DNA of 64,000 nucleotides, from NCBI GenBank assembly GCA_900608495.1, contig UWYT01000178.1, positions 32,932 to 96,931 on the forward strand. Direction: 5' to 3'. The notes under the pieces were generated by a model. That model was not told the origin of the DNA, searched no databases, and saw only the letters and a program-made list of their open reading frames with translations. Every line of letters begins with the position of its first letter. Position 1 is the first letter of the stretch. The DNA comes from Olavius algarvensis spirochete endosymbiont (lineage in GTDB: Bacteria > Spirochaetota > Spirochaetia > DSM-2461). The position numbers were made by a program, and so were the translations under genes. Of this stretch, positions 10,174-18,556 are shown piece by piece.

Positions 10174-10180
10174 ATAGGTG

Positions 10181-10465
10181 ATGATTCAAAAAGTTTATAC
10201 GGACGGTCAAGTTAGCACGTTCCTCGTATTCGGCGATCGCAACAATGAACCGGGTTTCAATCCGATACTGGAAGCACTTAAAGAACAAGCAGAACACATA
10301 GAAAGCCTTGAGAAGCAAAATCGAGAGCTGATGAAACAGGAAAAACTGCTTACATTTCTGGTGGAAGTAACCGCCCAGACCAACGAACTCATGGCTCGTG
10401 GTCTCAAAGCCATAGAACGACTGGAAAGTAGCTTGGAGACAGATGAGATATCCAAGTACTCTTAA
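10181..10465 (+). CDS. Small hypothetical coiled-coil protein
   Basis: 94 aa from ATG 10181 (an adjacent in-frame GTG at 10178 is possible). I do not recognise a family. An N-terminal segment with alternating hydrophobic residues (about 1-25) is followed by a long charged helix, EALKEQAEHIESLEKQNREL onward, with heptad-like spacing to about residue 60, then VTAQTNELMARGLKAIERLE. No signal peptide, membrane segment or cysteine. No Shine-Dalgarno sequence, but a good promoter ends 7 nt upstream. Divergent from grpE; no functional clue from context. Confidence 0.6.
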   Translation: MIQKVYTDGQVSTFLVFGDRNNEPGFNPILEALKEQAEHIESLEKQNRELMKQEKLLTFLVEVTAQTNELMARGLKAIERLESSLETDEISKYS

Positions 10466-10642
10466 AAGGCGCGGAGCCGAATTTTCGAATCCTCAAGGCA
10501 GACCAGCCGCCCCCTCCCCAACTATTTTCCGCATAGATGCTTTGCCCGAAAGCCATCGTGGCCGGGGGCGGGTTGATTCAAATGCATACCAGTCGAGGGC
10601 ACAGAGTTTGTGTGAAGTCCTGTTTCATAAGTTATACTCTTA

Positions 10643-10666
10643 TTGTGGCATGTTTTGTGGCATGTT
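10643..10666. repeat. Two tandem copies of a 12-nt unit
   Basis: TTGTGGCATGTT occurs twice in direct succession with no mismatch, in non-coding sequence. Confidence 0.9.
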
Positions 10667-10899
10667 GAAGATTTCACTATCTAAAATCTCAAAGCGCAGT
10701 ATTGCTTCTTCTCATGAGCAGTATCTGAAACTAGAAAGTTGTGCACGTTGCCTGTTACAATGTAAGGCAAGGGCTATATGAGATAAGAGCGTTTATACGA
10801 ACCATATTTTCAATATCATACCAATAGATGTCGCATACTATCTTCTTATCCTGCACCCGCCATCACCAACAAGCTTCTCGAAATAATCCTAAGCTGTAA

Positions 10900-10928
10900 T
10901 TGACAGTAAAATACTTTTGGTTTAGATT
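10900..10928 (+). promoter_or_regulatory. sigma70 promoter of the YCII-like gene pair
   Basis: TTGACA (10900-10905), 17 nt, TAGATT (10923-10928), 25 nt before the start codon, with an AGGAG ribosome-binding site between. A conventional leadered promoter, unlike several others in this window. Confidence 0.6.
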
Positions 10929-10953
10929 AAAGGATAAAAAGTAGGAGTAGAAT

Positions 10954-11283
10954 ATGGCTAAATTTGTTTTTCTATATAGTGGACCTCCTGGCGATATGTC
11001 GACTATGAGTGAAGAGGACACTAAGGCAGAGATGGAGGCTTGGGATAAGTGGATAAATGCTAATAAGGAAGTGTTTGTGGATTCCGGAGCTCCATTTGGC
11101 GAGTCGGAAGCAGTTGTCGATGATGGCAGCAGCAAAAAACCGCTTGATATTCAAGGCTACTCAATTATCGAAGCGGATGATATGAATGCGGCAAAAAGTC
11201 TATCCAGGAACTGTCCGATGCTAAGGGAGAAAACCGGTAAGTATGCGGTTGAAATATTTCAAGTTTTCCCAATGCCGTCCTAA
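10954..11283 (+). CDS. YCII-like domain protein, copy 1
   Basis: 109-aa protein resembling the YCII-related/DGPF family of small ferredoxin-like-fold proteins of unknown activity. It starts MAKFVFLYSGPPGDM, has the central WDKWINANKEVFVDSGAPFG block (about 31-50) and the KPLDIQGYSIIEADDMNAA block (about 66-84). AGGAG lies about 8 nt upstream of the ATG. The next gene encodes a clear paralogue, so this is a local duplication. No catalytic function can be assigned. Confidence 0.75.
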   Translation: MAKFVFLYSGPPGDMSTMSEEDTKAEMEAWDKWINANKEVFVDSGAPFGESEAVVDDGSSKKPLDIQGYSIIEADDMNAAKSLSRNCPMLREKTGKYAVEIFQVFPMPS

Positions 11284-11327
11284 CTGGATCACTGAATCCA
11301 CCTGAACAATCTACATGGAGGAGCCTG

Positions 11328-11657
11328 GTGGCAAGATTTATGTTTCTATATAATGGCCCGATACCTGACATGTCGAAAATGACAGAGAAAGATTCCAGAA
11401 CCATGATGGAGGATTGGATGGCCTGGATGAGCAATACGGGAAAGGCTCTGGTTGACCCCGGAGGACCTCTTGGGCCTTGCAATTCCGTGGTGGATAACGG
11501 TGCTAGTAAAACGCCTCTGGAAATTGGCACATATTCCATTGTGGAAGCGCCGAATATGGAAGCTGCCAAGAAGTTCTCTGAGAATCATCCCTTTTTGAAG
11601 CGAAAAACCGGTGAGTATTCGATAGAAATCTTCAGGTTTACTCCCGTTTCCGGCTAA
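11328..11657 (+). CDS. YCII-like domain protein, copy 2
   Basis: 109-aa paralogue of the gene 44 nt upstream: MARFMFLYNGPIPDM, WMAWMSNTGKALVDPGGPLG and TPLEIGTYSIVEAPNMEAA align without large gaps. GTG start with GGAGGAG upstream. Probably co-transcribed with copy 1 and with the 99-aa gene that follows 20 nt later. Function unknown; members of the family are often annotated as dehydratase-like or transcription-associated without proof. Confidence 0.75.
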   Translation: MARFMFLYNGPIPDMSKMTEKDSRTMMEDWMAWMSNTGKALVDPGGPLGPCNSVVDNGASKTPLEIGTYSIVEAPNMEAAKKFSENHPFLKRKTGEYSIEIFRFTPVSG

Positions 11658-11677
11658 TTAGTTTGCTGTTGGCATTC

Positions 11678-11977
11678 ATGAATTTTGAAAAGTTTTCAGA
11701 AGCCTGCAATGGTATGCTGGCTTCTGAAAGTCCGCCGGGCGAGTGGCCGGAGTTGCTTAAATCGCTAGCATTTGATAGAATCGGTGACTGGGATGCCGCC
11801 CATCGGATAGCCCAGGATGTCCCCAGTGAACAGGGTAGCGCCGTTCATGCCTACTTACACCGCAAGGAAGGTGTCAAGTGGAACGCCGAATACTGGTATA
11901 GACAAGCCCGGCGGTCGCCGTTTAAGGGCTCGTTGGACGAGGAATGGGTTGCGCTCGCAAAGGAATTAGTCCGGTAA
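11678..11977 (+). CDS. Conserved small protein with EYWYRQA motif
   Basis: 99 aa from ATG 11678 (a TTG at 11663 is the alternative). It resembles a widespread family of uncharacterised proteins with the pattern GDWDAAHRIAQDV followed by SAVHAYLHRKEGVKWNAEYW and YRQAR, helical and TPR-like in feel. No signal peptide or metal motif. Follows the YCII-like pair closely on the same strand, so likely in the same transcript. No known function. Confidence 0.7.
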   Translation: MNFEKFSEACNGMLASESPPGEWPELLKSLAFDRIGDWDAAHRIAQDVPSEQGSAVHAYLHRKEGVKWNAEYWYRQARRSPFKGSLDEEWVALAKELVR

Positions 11978-12066
11978 TCGATAAGACTATTCGCTGCCCC
12001 ATGCTTTCTCCCCCCCAGGGGGGCAGACCTACGGAACTTACAGAAGCTGATTGAAAAGACAGAGCT

Positions 12067-13125
12067 TCACAGTGAATCGCCGAAGCAGGTTCCCAACGAG
12101 CGGGCATGCAGAATCAGCGTATGCCCTCGGGGAATTGTCTTAGTCTTGCCTGCTACATCCGAGAGAGGAATTCCCACTAGTTTGTACCCCTTGTATGCGG
12201 CCATTTTGCCATATTCACCCCTGTGTATCATTTCGGCAGCATAGGCGCCGAATTCTGTCGCCACTATTCTATCCCGCGCTGTTGGACTACCGCCTCTCTG
12301 AATATAACCAAGGATTGTTCCGCGGGTTTCCAAACCTGTCCTCTTGAGAATCTGATTAGCGATATATGCACTCACGGGTACATTGCGAGGAGAACCGTTT
12401 TTTTTATTTGGCAGTGTAATCCCTTCGGCAACAACGACAATGGAATAGGGCTTGCCTTCCTCGAAGCGTCGAGTCAAATACTCGGCAATCACCTTAGTAC
12501 TGTATTCTATCTCGGGAATCAGAATTATATCTCCTCCGCCCGCCAAACCCGCATGCAAGGCGAGCCACCCCGCCGTATGTCCCATAACCTCTACCACCAT
12601 GATTCGCTTATGGGAATTTGCAGTGCTATGCAACCTGTCAATTGCTTCAGCGGCGATACTTACGGCAGAGTCGAATCCAAATGTCAAATCGGTACCCCAG
12701 ACATCGTTATCTATCGTTTTCGGAATTCCAACTACGTTTAGCCCTAGTTTGCTAAGTCGATAGGCGGTTTTTTGAGTACCGTTTCCGCCAATACATACAA
12801 GGCCATCCAAGCTGAGCTTTCTGTAATTCTCCTGTATGATTTCCGGCTTGCTCTTTATGTAATCGTCGTATTCCGTATGCTTAAATGGCTTTTCCCTGGA
12901 ACTTCCCAGTATCGTTCCTCCAACGGTCAGAATGCCGCTAAGAGCCAATTCATCCAATTGTCTGTATTCTTTTCGAATCAGTCCAAGGAAGCCCGAAGAG
13001 AAACCGATAATCTCATGTCCATATTTCAATACAGCCGTTTTACCAACACCTCGAATCGCAGCGTTAAGACCCGGGCAGTCACCCCCGGCTGTGAGAACAC
13101 CTATTTTCATCCTGGCTCTGCCCAT
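12067..13125 (-). CDS. pfkA: 6-phosphofructokinase
   Basis: Phosphorylates fructose-6-phosphate to fructose-1,6-bisphosphate in glycolysis. 352 aa from ATG 13125, with GGAG 9 nt upstream; family homology begins at the next Met (MKIGVLTAGGDCPGLNAAIRG). Substrate motifs: PKTIDNDVWGTD and EVMGHTAGWLAL. The phosphoryl-donor residues are mixed: GGNGT has Gly at the position equivalent to E. coli 104 (ATP type; PPi enzymes have Asp), while PKTIDND has Lys at the position equivalent to 124 (common in PPi enzymes and in some ATP enzymes). ATP use is more likely. Confidence 0.92.
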   Translation of the reverse strand: MGRARMKIGVLTAGGDCPGLNAAIRGVGKTAVLKYGHEIIGFSSGFLGLIRKEYRQLDELALSGILTVGGTILGSSREKPFKHTEYDDYIKSKPEIIQENYRKLSLDGLVCIGGNGTQKTAYRLSKLGLNVVGIPKTIDNDVWGTDLTFGFDSAVSIAAEAIDRLHSTANSHKRIMVVEVMGHTAGWLALHAGLAGGGDIILIPEIEYSTKVIAEYLTRRFEEGKPYSIVVVAEGITLPNKKNGSPRNVPVSAYIANQILKRTGLETRGTILGYIQRGGSPTARDRIVATEFGAYAAEMIHRGEYGKMAAYKGYKLVGIPLSDVAGKTKTIPRGHTLILHARSLGTCFGDSL

Positions 13126-13180
13126 ATTGAATAACTCCAACAATTGAAATCATATCATAGATTCACAGCGTCAATTTGGT

Positions 13181-13215
13181 CAAATAAAAAGGGGCGAACT
13201 CAACACATCCGCCCC
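13181..13215 (-). terminator. Rho-independent terminator after htrA
   Basis: On the minus strand GGGGCG (13210-13215) pairs with CGCCCC (13191-13196) across a 13-nt loop and is followed directly by TTTTTATTTG. It lies about 65 nt past the htrA stop. Confidence 0.8.
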
Positions 13216-13279
13216 AACAAGAGAGAAAGGGGAAACCAAAATCAGAAAAAAATAGTCACGAATTCAAACGTGCAGCTTC

Positions 13280-14692
13280 TTACTTGTTCAGTATAAAATC
13301 CAACTCATTTCCCATGCGATTGATTTTTATCTTAATGCGGTTCCCTGAATTCAGAAGCGAATAGAAATGCTTTAAGTTCCGCACATTTTTTCCGTTAAGA
13401 GATCTTATAACATCCCCACTGCGAAGTCCCAACGCCGAAGCAGGACTATCGTCTACTACGCCCCCTATAAGCACGTTACCGGTATTACGAGAAATTTTCA
13501 TCTGTTCACGAAGCTGAGAGGTTATCGGGGCTACCGAAAAACCAGGCCATACATTGACTTCAACTCCATCTCGCTCTATAGTACGTACCGCAAGTGTCAG
13601 GTTGAGGCTTAAAATTGTTCCCTCCCTAATCAGGGTAAGCGGAACACTCTCACCAGGTGCCAAAGATGCCACAGTTCTGCTTAAATCAGCAGAGTTCTCG
13701 ATAGTACGTCCGGCCAGCCTTATTATCAAATCACCAGGAAGAATATCAGCCTTCATTGCTGGAGATTTGCCATAAATGTTGTAAACAAATGCTCCTTTTT
13801 TACCTTCCAGGTCCAGCTCAGAAGCTAGAAGCTCACTCAAGTCGCCCATGTTCACACCTAGCCAGGCGTATTCAACGCTTCCCTTTTCAATGAAGTCGTC
13901 GATTGCCTTTTGAGCATTGTTAATGGGAATCGCGAAACCAAGTCCGATATTTCCACCATCGGAGGAGGCAATGAAGGTATTGATTCCAATAACCTCTCCA
14001 TCAAGATTGACAAGTGCCCCTCCAGAGTTGCCCCGATTGATAGAGGCATCTGTTTGTAGATAATCGGTGAAACTCCGATCCGCACCGCTTCTACCCTTAG
14101 CACTGATAATACCCGCTGTAACGGTCGATTCAAAACCCAATGGGCTTCCAATGGCTAATACCCAATCGCCAACCCAAACTTCGTCAGAATCACCTAAAAC
14201 AGCTATTGGCACCTCATCTTGAGTCTCAAAGTAAACTAAGGCTAAATCACGAAGAGGATCGCTGCCAACAAGTTTGCCCTTGAAGGTGCGGCCATCGTGT
14301 AAGTTAATCTCGATTTCATCCACACCTTCCACAACATGGTTGTTAGTCAAGACATATACTTTGTTGTCTCGCCTTTCGACAATAACGCCGGAGCCCAGGC
14401 CCTCTTGCCTAAATGGTTGCGCCCTGGGTATCTCAAATTGATCTGGTCTGCCAGGAAATCGAAAAAAGAATTCGAAAGGGTTAATCGTACGCCTGTCGAT
14501 AACACTAACCGTGTTTACCTGAACCACTACTGGTCGAACATTCGAAGAAATTTCCCTAAATGCGTTCTGTAGATCTCCGGCAGTGCGCCGTGACTGAGCC
14601 GAAGCGGTCGTAGTGGAGACAAAGGCACCAATTGCTAAAAGGAAACTCAATCTGAATAGTAGGGTATAATGGTTATTTCTGAGGCTTCTCAT
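13280..14692 (-). CDS. htrA: Periplasmic HtrA/DegP-type serine protease with two PDZ domains
   Basis: ATP-independent protease/chaperone for damaged envelope proteins. 470 aa from ATG 14692 (AGGAG 6 nt upstream). Signal peptide with core LLFRLSFLLAIGAFV and an Ala-rich cleavage region near residue 33. Catalytic triad: His in LTNNHVVEGV, Asp in DPLRDLALV, Ser in RGNSGGALVN. Two PDZ domains: about 270-370 (AFVYNIYGKSPAMKADILPGD) and about 385-470 (SPASALGLRSGDVIRSL). Transcribed toward a terminator, next to a two-component pair that could control envelope stress, though no shared operon is evident. Confidence 0.92.
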   Translation of the reverse strand: MRSLRNNHYTLLFRLSFLLAIGAFVSTTTASAQSRRTAGDLQNAFREISSNVRPVVVQVNTVSVIDRRTINPFEFFFRFPGRPDQFEIPRAQPFRQEGLGSGVIVERRDNKVYVLTNNHVVEGVDEIEINLHDGRTFKGKLVGSDPLRDLALVYFETQDEVPIAVLGDSDEVWVGDWVLAIGSPLGFESTVTAGIISAKGRSGADRSFTDYLQTDASINRGNSGGALVNLDGEVIGINTFIASSDGGNIGLGFAIPINNAQKAIDDFIEKGSVEYAWLGVNMGDLSELLASELDLEGKKGAFVYNIYGKSPAMKADILPGDLIIRLAGRTIENSADLSRTVASLAPGESVPLTLIREGTILSLNLTLAVRTIERDGVEVNVWPGFSVAPITSQLREQMKISRNTGNVLIGGVVDDSPASALGLRSGDVIRSLNGKNVRNLKHFYSLLNSGNRIKIKINRMGNELDFILNK

Positions 14693-14758
14693 CAATCACT
14701 CCTATTTTGTAAAACTAAAATAACACATGAACCTTGCATAAACATTGCAGGATGCTTA

Positions 14759-16162
14759 CTAAATTGAAATGTTTGCGTTTTTTGGAAGAACAACTTTGAA
14801 ACAGGCACCCCGCCTCTTAGCGTTTGTCACACTGATCGATCCACCATGCGCTTCCGCCAGAGCCTTTACCATGCTGAGTCCAAGCCCTAATCCACGCGAG
14901 GCGCGGCTTCTATCCCCTCTGTAGAACCGTTCGAAAACGCGATGTTTTTCGCCATCTGCAACACCCGGACCATCATCTATCACTTCGACCCAATAATTAT
15001 CACCTTCCTCACCGCAGAATACGTCAATTTCACTTCCAAGGGGTGCATATTTAACCGCATTATCTACAAGATTCCCAAATATCTGCCTAAGCCTGACAGG
15101 ATCACCTAGTAATTCCAAGGATTCGGATGCCTCAAAGTGTATGCTCATGTCCTCCTCATCCGCAATAAATTCATACATCTCGCATACCTCGGACACTAGG
15201 GCACCCAGGTTGCAAGACACTATATCCAGATGAAGCATCCCCTGCTCCGCCTCAGCAATGTCCATAATGGCGGAGAACAGTGCTACCGCCTGGTCTGTTT
15301 GCTCCACTACTACAGCAAGGGCCTCCTCGTACTCACCTGAATTGCCTTTTCTCAGTGCCATCTCCGCATGCCCTCGCAATCTAGTGAGAGGAGTGCGCAA
15401 TTCGTGGGCAACTGCATCCAAAGTGTCACGCATCCCGCTTATCAACAATTCAACTCTATCAAGCAAGCGATTGTATCTGCTAATTAGTATATCGAATGAA
15501 TCTCCGGTGCCCGGGCTGTTAAGACGTCTGCTCAACTCTCCGGTAACTATAATTCTATCAATTTCCTCGTTAAGTCCGGCAATAGGCATCAGTAGCCGTT
15601 TTGATGAAATAATTCCAACTACGAAACCCGCAAGAATAATAGCTGCAATGGCCCACGGATAATACCTCTGATACATCCTCACTAGGAATTGACGATTTTC
15701 GGTGCTTACTCCCACAAGTAATCGCGAACCATCATCGAACGTTGTTCCAGTTGCAAGCAGTGCATAGTGTATTCCCTCACTCCTTAGAGTTGCATACTGC
15801 CCAGGAGAGAGCTGACTTAATTCTGAATCCATAAGATCGAAATTTATCCAGGCGCCAGGGATGAGAGCTCCTAGCAATTCCCCTTCCGGACCATTCAGAG
15901 TCAATAAGAAAGGGCGCCCGCCATGTTCTTCAACATCCGCCGAGGCCTGGTTAAGTACCGCCTCTGTGCCTCCATACTGCCAGGCCGCCCAATAAGAGAG
16001 CAACCTGGAATCCAACTCGGCGCGGTCTCGCTCTCCAAAGCCAATAAAAAGAGCGCCAAGAAGTATCCCGTATACCAGCACCGACGACAGCGCTGCGCCG
16101 AGAGTAACTACTAAAGTAAGACGAACATGGATATTGCGAACTGCTTTAATTGGGATTCTCAA
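14759..16162 (-). CDS. HAMP-containing sensor histidine kinase
   Basis: 467-aa inner-membrane kinase. TM1 about 13-40, a periplasmic sensor of about 120 residues, TM2 about 172-190 (WAIAAIILAGFVVGII), a HAMP linker, then the DHp domain with phospho-acceptor His in DAVAHELRTPLTRLRG. Catalytic ATPase: N-box NLVDNAVKYAP, G1 DDGPGVADGEK, G2 RGLGLGLSM. EnvZ/CpxA type. Its start overlaps the response regulator stop by 17 nt, so the pair is translationally coupled. The signal is unknown; heavy-metal or envelope stress kinases share this layout. Confidence 0.9.
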   Translation of the reverse strand: MRIPIKAVRNIHVRLTLVVTLGAALSSVLVYGILLGALFIGFGERDRAELDSRLLSYWAAWQYGGTEAVLNQASADVEEHGGRPFLLTLNGPEGELLGALIPGAWINFDLMDSELSQLSPGQYATLRSEGIHYALLATGTTFDDGSRLLVGVSTENRQFLVRMYQRYYPWAIAAIILAGFVVGIISSKRLLMPIAGLNEEIDRIIVTGELSRRLNSPGTGDSFDILISRYNRLLDRVELLISGMRDTLDAVAHELRTPLTRLRGHAEMALRKGNSGEYEEALAVVVEQTDQAVALFSAIMDIAEAEQGMLHLDIVSCNLGALVSEVCEMYEFIADEEDMSIHFEASESLELLGDPVRLRQIFGNLVDNAVKYAPLGSEIDVFCGEEGDNYWVEVIDDGPGVADGEKHRVFERFYRGDRSRASRGLGLGLSMVKALAEAHGGSISVTNAKRRGACFKVVLPKNANISI

Positions 16163-16823
16163 ATATATATCCTACACCCCGAACGGTTCTTAGCAGTTTC
16201 ACCGGATAATCATTGTCGATTCGACTCCTGAGTCTGGAGACCAAAACGTCCACAACATTGGTTTGAGGGTCAAAATCGTAGCCCCAAACCTTCTCCAATA
16301 TCAGCGTTTTTGTTACAACCGTGCCGGCATTCCTCATCAGAAATTCCAGGAGAGCATACTCTCTCGGCTGCAGTTCTATGAGTTTTTCGCCCCTTGTTAC
16401 ACGTCTGGTAAGAGGATCGAGCGACAAATCTGCCACGTGCAGTCCCTGCGCCGCAGTTGCCCGGCTTCCGCGCCTAATCAAAGCTTCAATCCTCACAAGG
16501 AGTTCGGCAAAGACAAAAGGTTTCACAAGGTAGTCATCTCCCCCCATTTTCAATCCTCTCACCCTGTCATCCACGTTGCGCCGCGCACTTAGAAACAGAA
16601 CAGGAGTTTGAATATCCAGGTTTCTAAGCTCAGTAACAATCGCAAACCCATCCTTGCCTGGCAGCATAAGGTCTAATATTATTATTTCATATAAACCGGA
16701 ACCGGCGAGTCTCAGCCCCAAATCACCATCCATCGCGACATCGACACCGTATCCGGCCTCTTTCAAGCCCTTTGAGATAAATGATGCAATGTCTTTATCG
16801 TCTTCTACCAAAAGCACTTTCAT
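16146..16823 (-). CDS. OmpR-family response regulator
   Basis: 225 aa from ATG 16823 (AGGA upstream; a GTG at 16841 is less likely). Receiver domain 1-115 with acidic pair EDD, phospho-acceptor Asp in IIILDLMLPGKDG, Thr/Ser switch in LFLSARR and Lys in YLVKPF. C-terminal winged helix about 128-225 (LQPREYALLEFLMRNAG; VWGYDFDPQTNVVDVLVSRL). Partner of the overlapping histidine kinase downstream. Confidence 0.92.
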   Translation of the reverse strand: MKVLLVEDDKDIASFISKGLKEAGYGVDVAMDGDLGLRLAGSGLYEIIILDLMLPGKDGFAIVTELRNLDIQTPVLFLSARRNVDDRVRGLKMGGDDYLVKPFVFAELLVRIEALIRRGSRATAAQGLHVADLSLDPLTRRVTRGEKLIELQPREYALLEFLMRNAGTVVTKTLILEKVWGYDFDPQTNVVDVLVSRLRSRIDNDYPVKLLRTVRGVGYIFENPN

Positions 16824-16910
16824 AAAATTTCCTATCACCATTCTGCTTTGGCTCAGTTTGTTCGGTCAAGAGAAGCTCTTCAGCGTCCAATTATGCTATA
16901 CTCAGCCAAA

Positions 16911-18215
16911 ATGAAGAAACTTAGCAAACCTGAAAGATCTTGGATTATGTATGACTGGGCGAATTCAGTTCACTCCACCATTATCTCAACCGCAATTTTC
17001 CCGTTGTGGTTCGGACAAGTAGCTAAAACCGGTGGTTTATCGGATACACAAACTTCCTTCTGGCTTGGGACAGCTAATACCATATATGCGGCTTTCATCA
17101 GCGCGATTGCCATGGTAATCGGCACACTCTCTGACTTCAAAGGTTATCGGAAAAAGCTTTTTGTCAATTTCTGGCTCGTAGGAATTCTCTCAACAGGCGC
17201 GCTGATTCTGGTTGGAATCGATGACTGGAAATCTTTGCTGATACTGTACATCTTCAGCTTCATCGGATTTGGAGGTGCGAATATATTTTATGATGCATTT
17301 CTAACCGATATCACTACGCCAAACAGGCTGGATTTAATCTCCTCTTTGGGCTATGGCTATGGCTATATCGGCGGCAGTACGATTCCATTTCTTATCAGCC
17401 TGGCAATCATAGCGGTGTTGGCTAACATGGACTTCTCGCAGGGGCTCCCGGCAAGTGGAGTGAAAATCAGTTTCTTGATTACCGCTTTGTGGTGGTTTCT
17501 TTTCTCGCTCCCTTTCTTGAACAACGTGAAACAGAGACATGGAATAGACCCAGTACGCTCGCCCAACATTGAGAGTTTCAAGAGACTGGTCAAAACTTTT
17601 CTGGAAATTAAGAAGTACAAGAAAGTGTTCCTGTTTCTTATTGCATATTTTTTCTATATCGATGGGGTTAACACCATTATAAAGATGGCAACTAATTTCG
17701 CATCAAGTATTGGTGTGGGATTAATGGTATTGCTAGGTGCAATAGTCGGCATACAAATTCTAGCCTTCCCCTTCACCTTGCTCTATGGTAAACTGGCGCA
17801 GCGGTTCGGTTCACGCCCTCTTCTGTTCGTTGGGATTGGAGTGTATGCATTGATAACCGCTCTTGGCACAATGATGCCGCTACTGCCCGCAACAAAAGTA
17901 ATGCCAGTTTTTGTCTTGGTTGCATTTCTAGTATCGACAAGCCAGGGCGGAATACAGGCGCTGAGCCGTTCCTACTATGCATCAATTCTCCCAGACCACA
18001 ATTCCTCAGGGGAATTTTTTGGCTTCTATAATATGATGGGCAGATTTGCAGCAATACTTGGTCCCTTTCTGATGGGTGCCTTTCCGAGAATCGCCTATCT
18101 AGCAGAAGTGGTGGATGAACGAACAGCATATAGCTATGGTGTTGGGGCGGTGTTTATTCTATTTGTAATTGGCGGCAGCTTACTGATAGTGTCAAGTAAA
18201 ACTGACAACAAATAG
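16911..18215 (+). CDS. MFS transporter of the Atg22-like/UMF1 group
   Basis: 434-aa membrane protein with about 12 hydrophobic segments. The N-terminal signature ERSWIMYDWANSVHSTIIST and the TTPNRLDLISSLGYGYGYIG loop are typical of the UMF1/Atg22-like major facilitator branch, whose substrates (amino acids or sugars) are mostly untested. Translation most likely starts at ATG 16911, where the family sequence begins. There is no Shine-Dalgarno sequence; a TATACT box lies 8 nt upstream but has no clear -35 partner. Divergent from the two-component genes. Confidence 0.85.
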   Translation: MKKLSKPERSWIMYDWANSVHSTIISTAIFPLWFGQVAKTGGLSDTQTSFWLGTANTIYAAFISAIAMVIGTLSDFKGYRKKLFVNFWLVGILSTGALILVGIDDWKSLLILYIFSFIGFGGANIFYDAFLTDITTPNRLDLISSLGYGYGYIGGSTIPFLISLAIIAVLANMDFSQGLPASGVKISFLITALWWFLFSLPFLNNVKQRHGIDPVRSPNIESFKRLVKTFLEIKKYKKVFLFLIAYFFYIDGVNTIIKMATNFASSIGVGLMVLLGAIVGIQILAFPFTLLYGKLAQRFGSRPLLFVGIGVYALITALGTMMPLLPATKVMPVFVLVAFLVSTSQGGIQALSRSYYASILPDHNSSGEFFGFYNMMGRFAAILGPFLMGAFPRIAYLAEVVDERTAYSYGVGAVFILFVIGGSLLIVSSKTDNK

Positions 18216-18266
18216 CACAAGAGTATATGCTAAACTTAAATTGATGTTTACTTGCTGAATTAGCAT

Positions 18267-18542
18267 ATGGCGGAGGACGGGTGTATAAGCGGAAAACCGA
18301 AGATTTGTATGCGGAAAGCCGAGGAACTAATCGTTGAGGTATATAGGCAGTTATTGGAAGCCCGGAGCAAAGGACTTGCGCCTAAAAAAGTGGTAATATC
18401 TCCTGTGTTTTGGGCTAGCATCGAGAGTTATAGGCGTTCCCTTGGTTCGCTAAGTGGTGCATTGCCAGACTATCTATCTAAGGATGCACTGTTTGGCCTT
18501 GAAATATGGTACGGTTATGAGTCTGAAATTCGGGTTGTATGA
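18267..18542 (+). CDS. Small hypothetical protein preceding proC
   Basis: 91 aa; I do not recognise the family. Cytoplasmic and mixed charge, with a predicted helix (MRKAEELIVEVYRQLLEARS) followed by a beta-rich half (PKKVVISPVFWASIE, LFGLEIWYGYESEIRVV) that looks like a small alpha/beta domain. Its stop precedes the proC start by 14 nt on the same strand, so the two are probably co-transcribed. ATG at 18267; an internal ATG at 18309 is an alternative start. Confidence 0.6.
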   Translation: MAEDGCISGKPKICMRKAEELIVEVYRQLLEARSKGLAPKKVVISPVFWASIESYRRSLGSLSGALPDYLSKDALFGLEIWYGYESEIRVV

Positions 18543-18556
18543 GGTGGAATAGCATT

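Larger units (their letters stand above)
10466..10953 (+). other. 488-nt region without a convincing gene
   Basis: An open frame crosses most of this stretch but its translation shows no family features. It contains a perfect 12-nt tandem duplication at 10643-10666 and, at its 3' end, the promoter for the YCII-like gene pair. Confidence 0.5.

Noticed and set aside
10029..10180. CIRCE heat-shock operator before grpE
   Set aside because: No TTAGCACTC inverted repeat could be found in the spacer, and no hrcA gene is adjacent.
10490..10530. A TTCGAATCC-like string suggesting a tRNA 3' end or att site
   Set aside because: The flanking bases cannot form a T-arm or acceptor stem, so there is no tRNA here.
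10443..10781. Open frame of about 110 codons after the 94-aa gene
   Set aside because: It overlaps the upstream gene, has no recognisable motif and crosses a tandem duplication; composition does not look coding.
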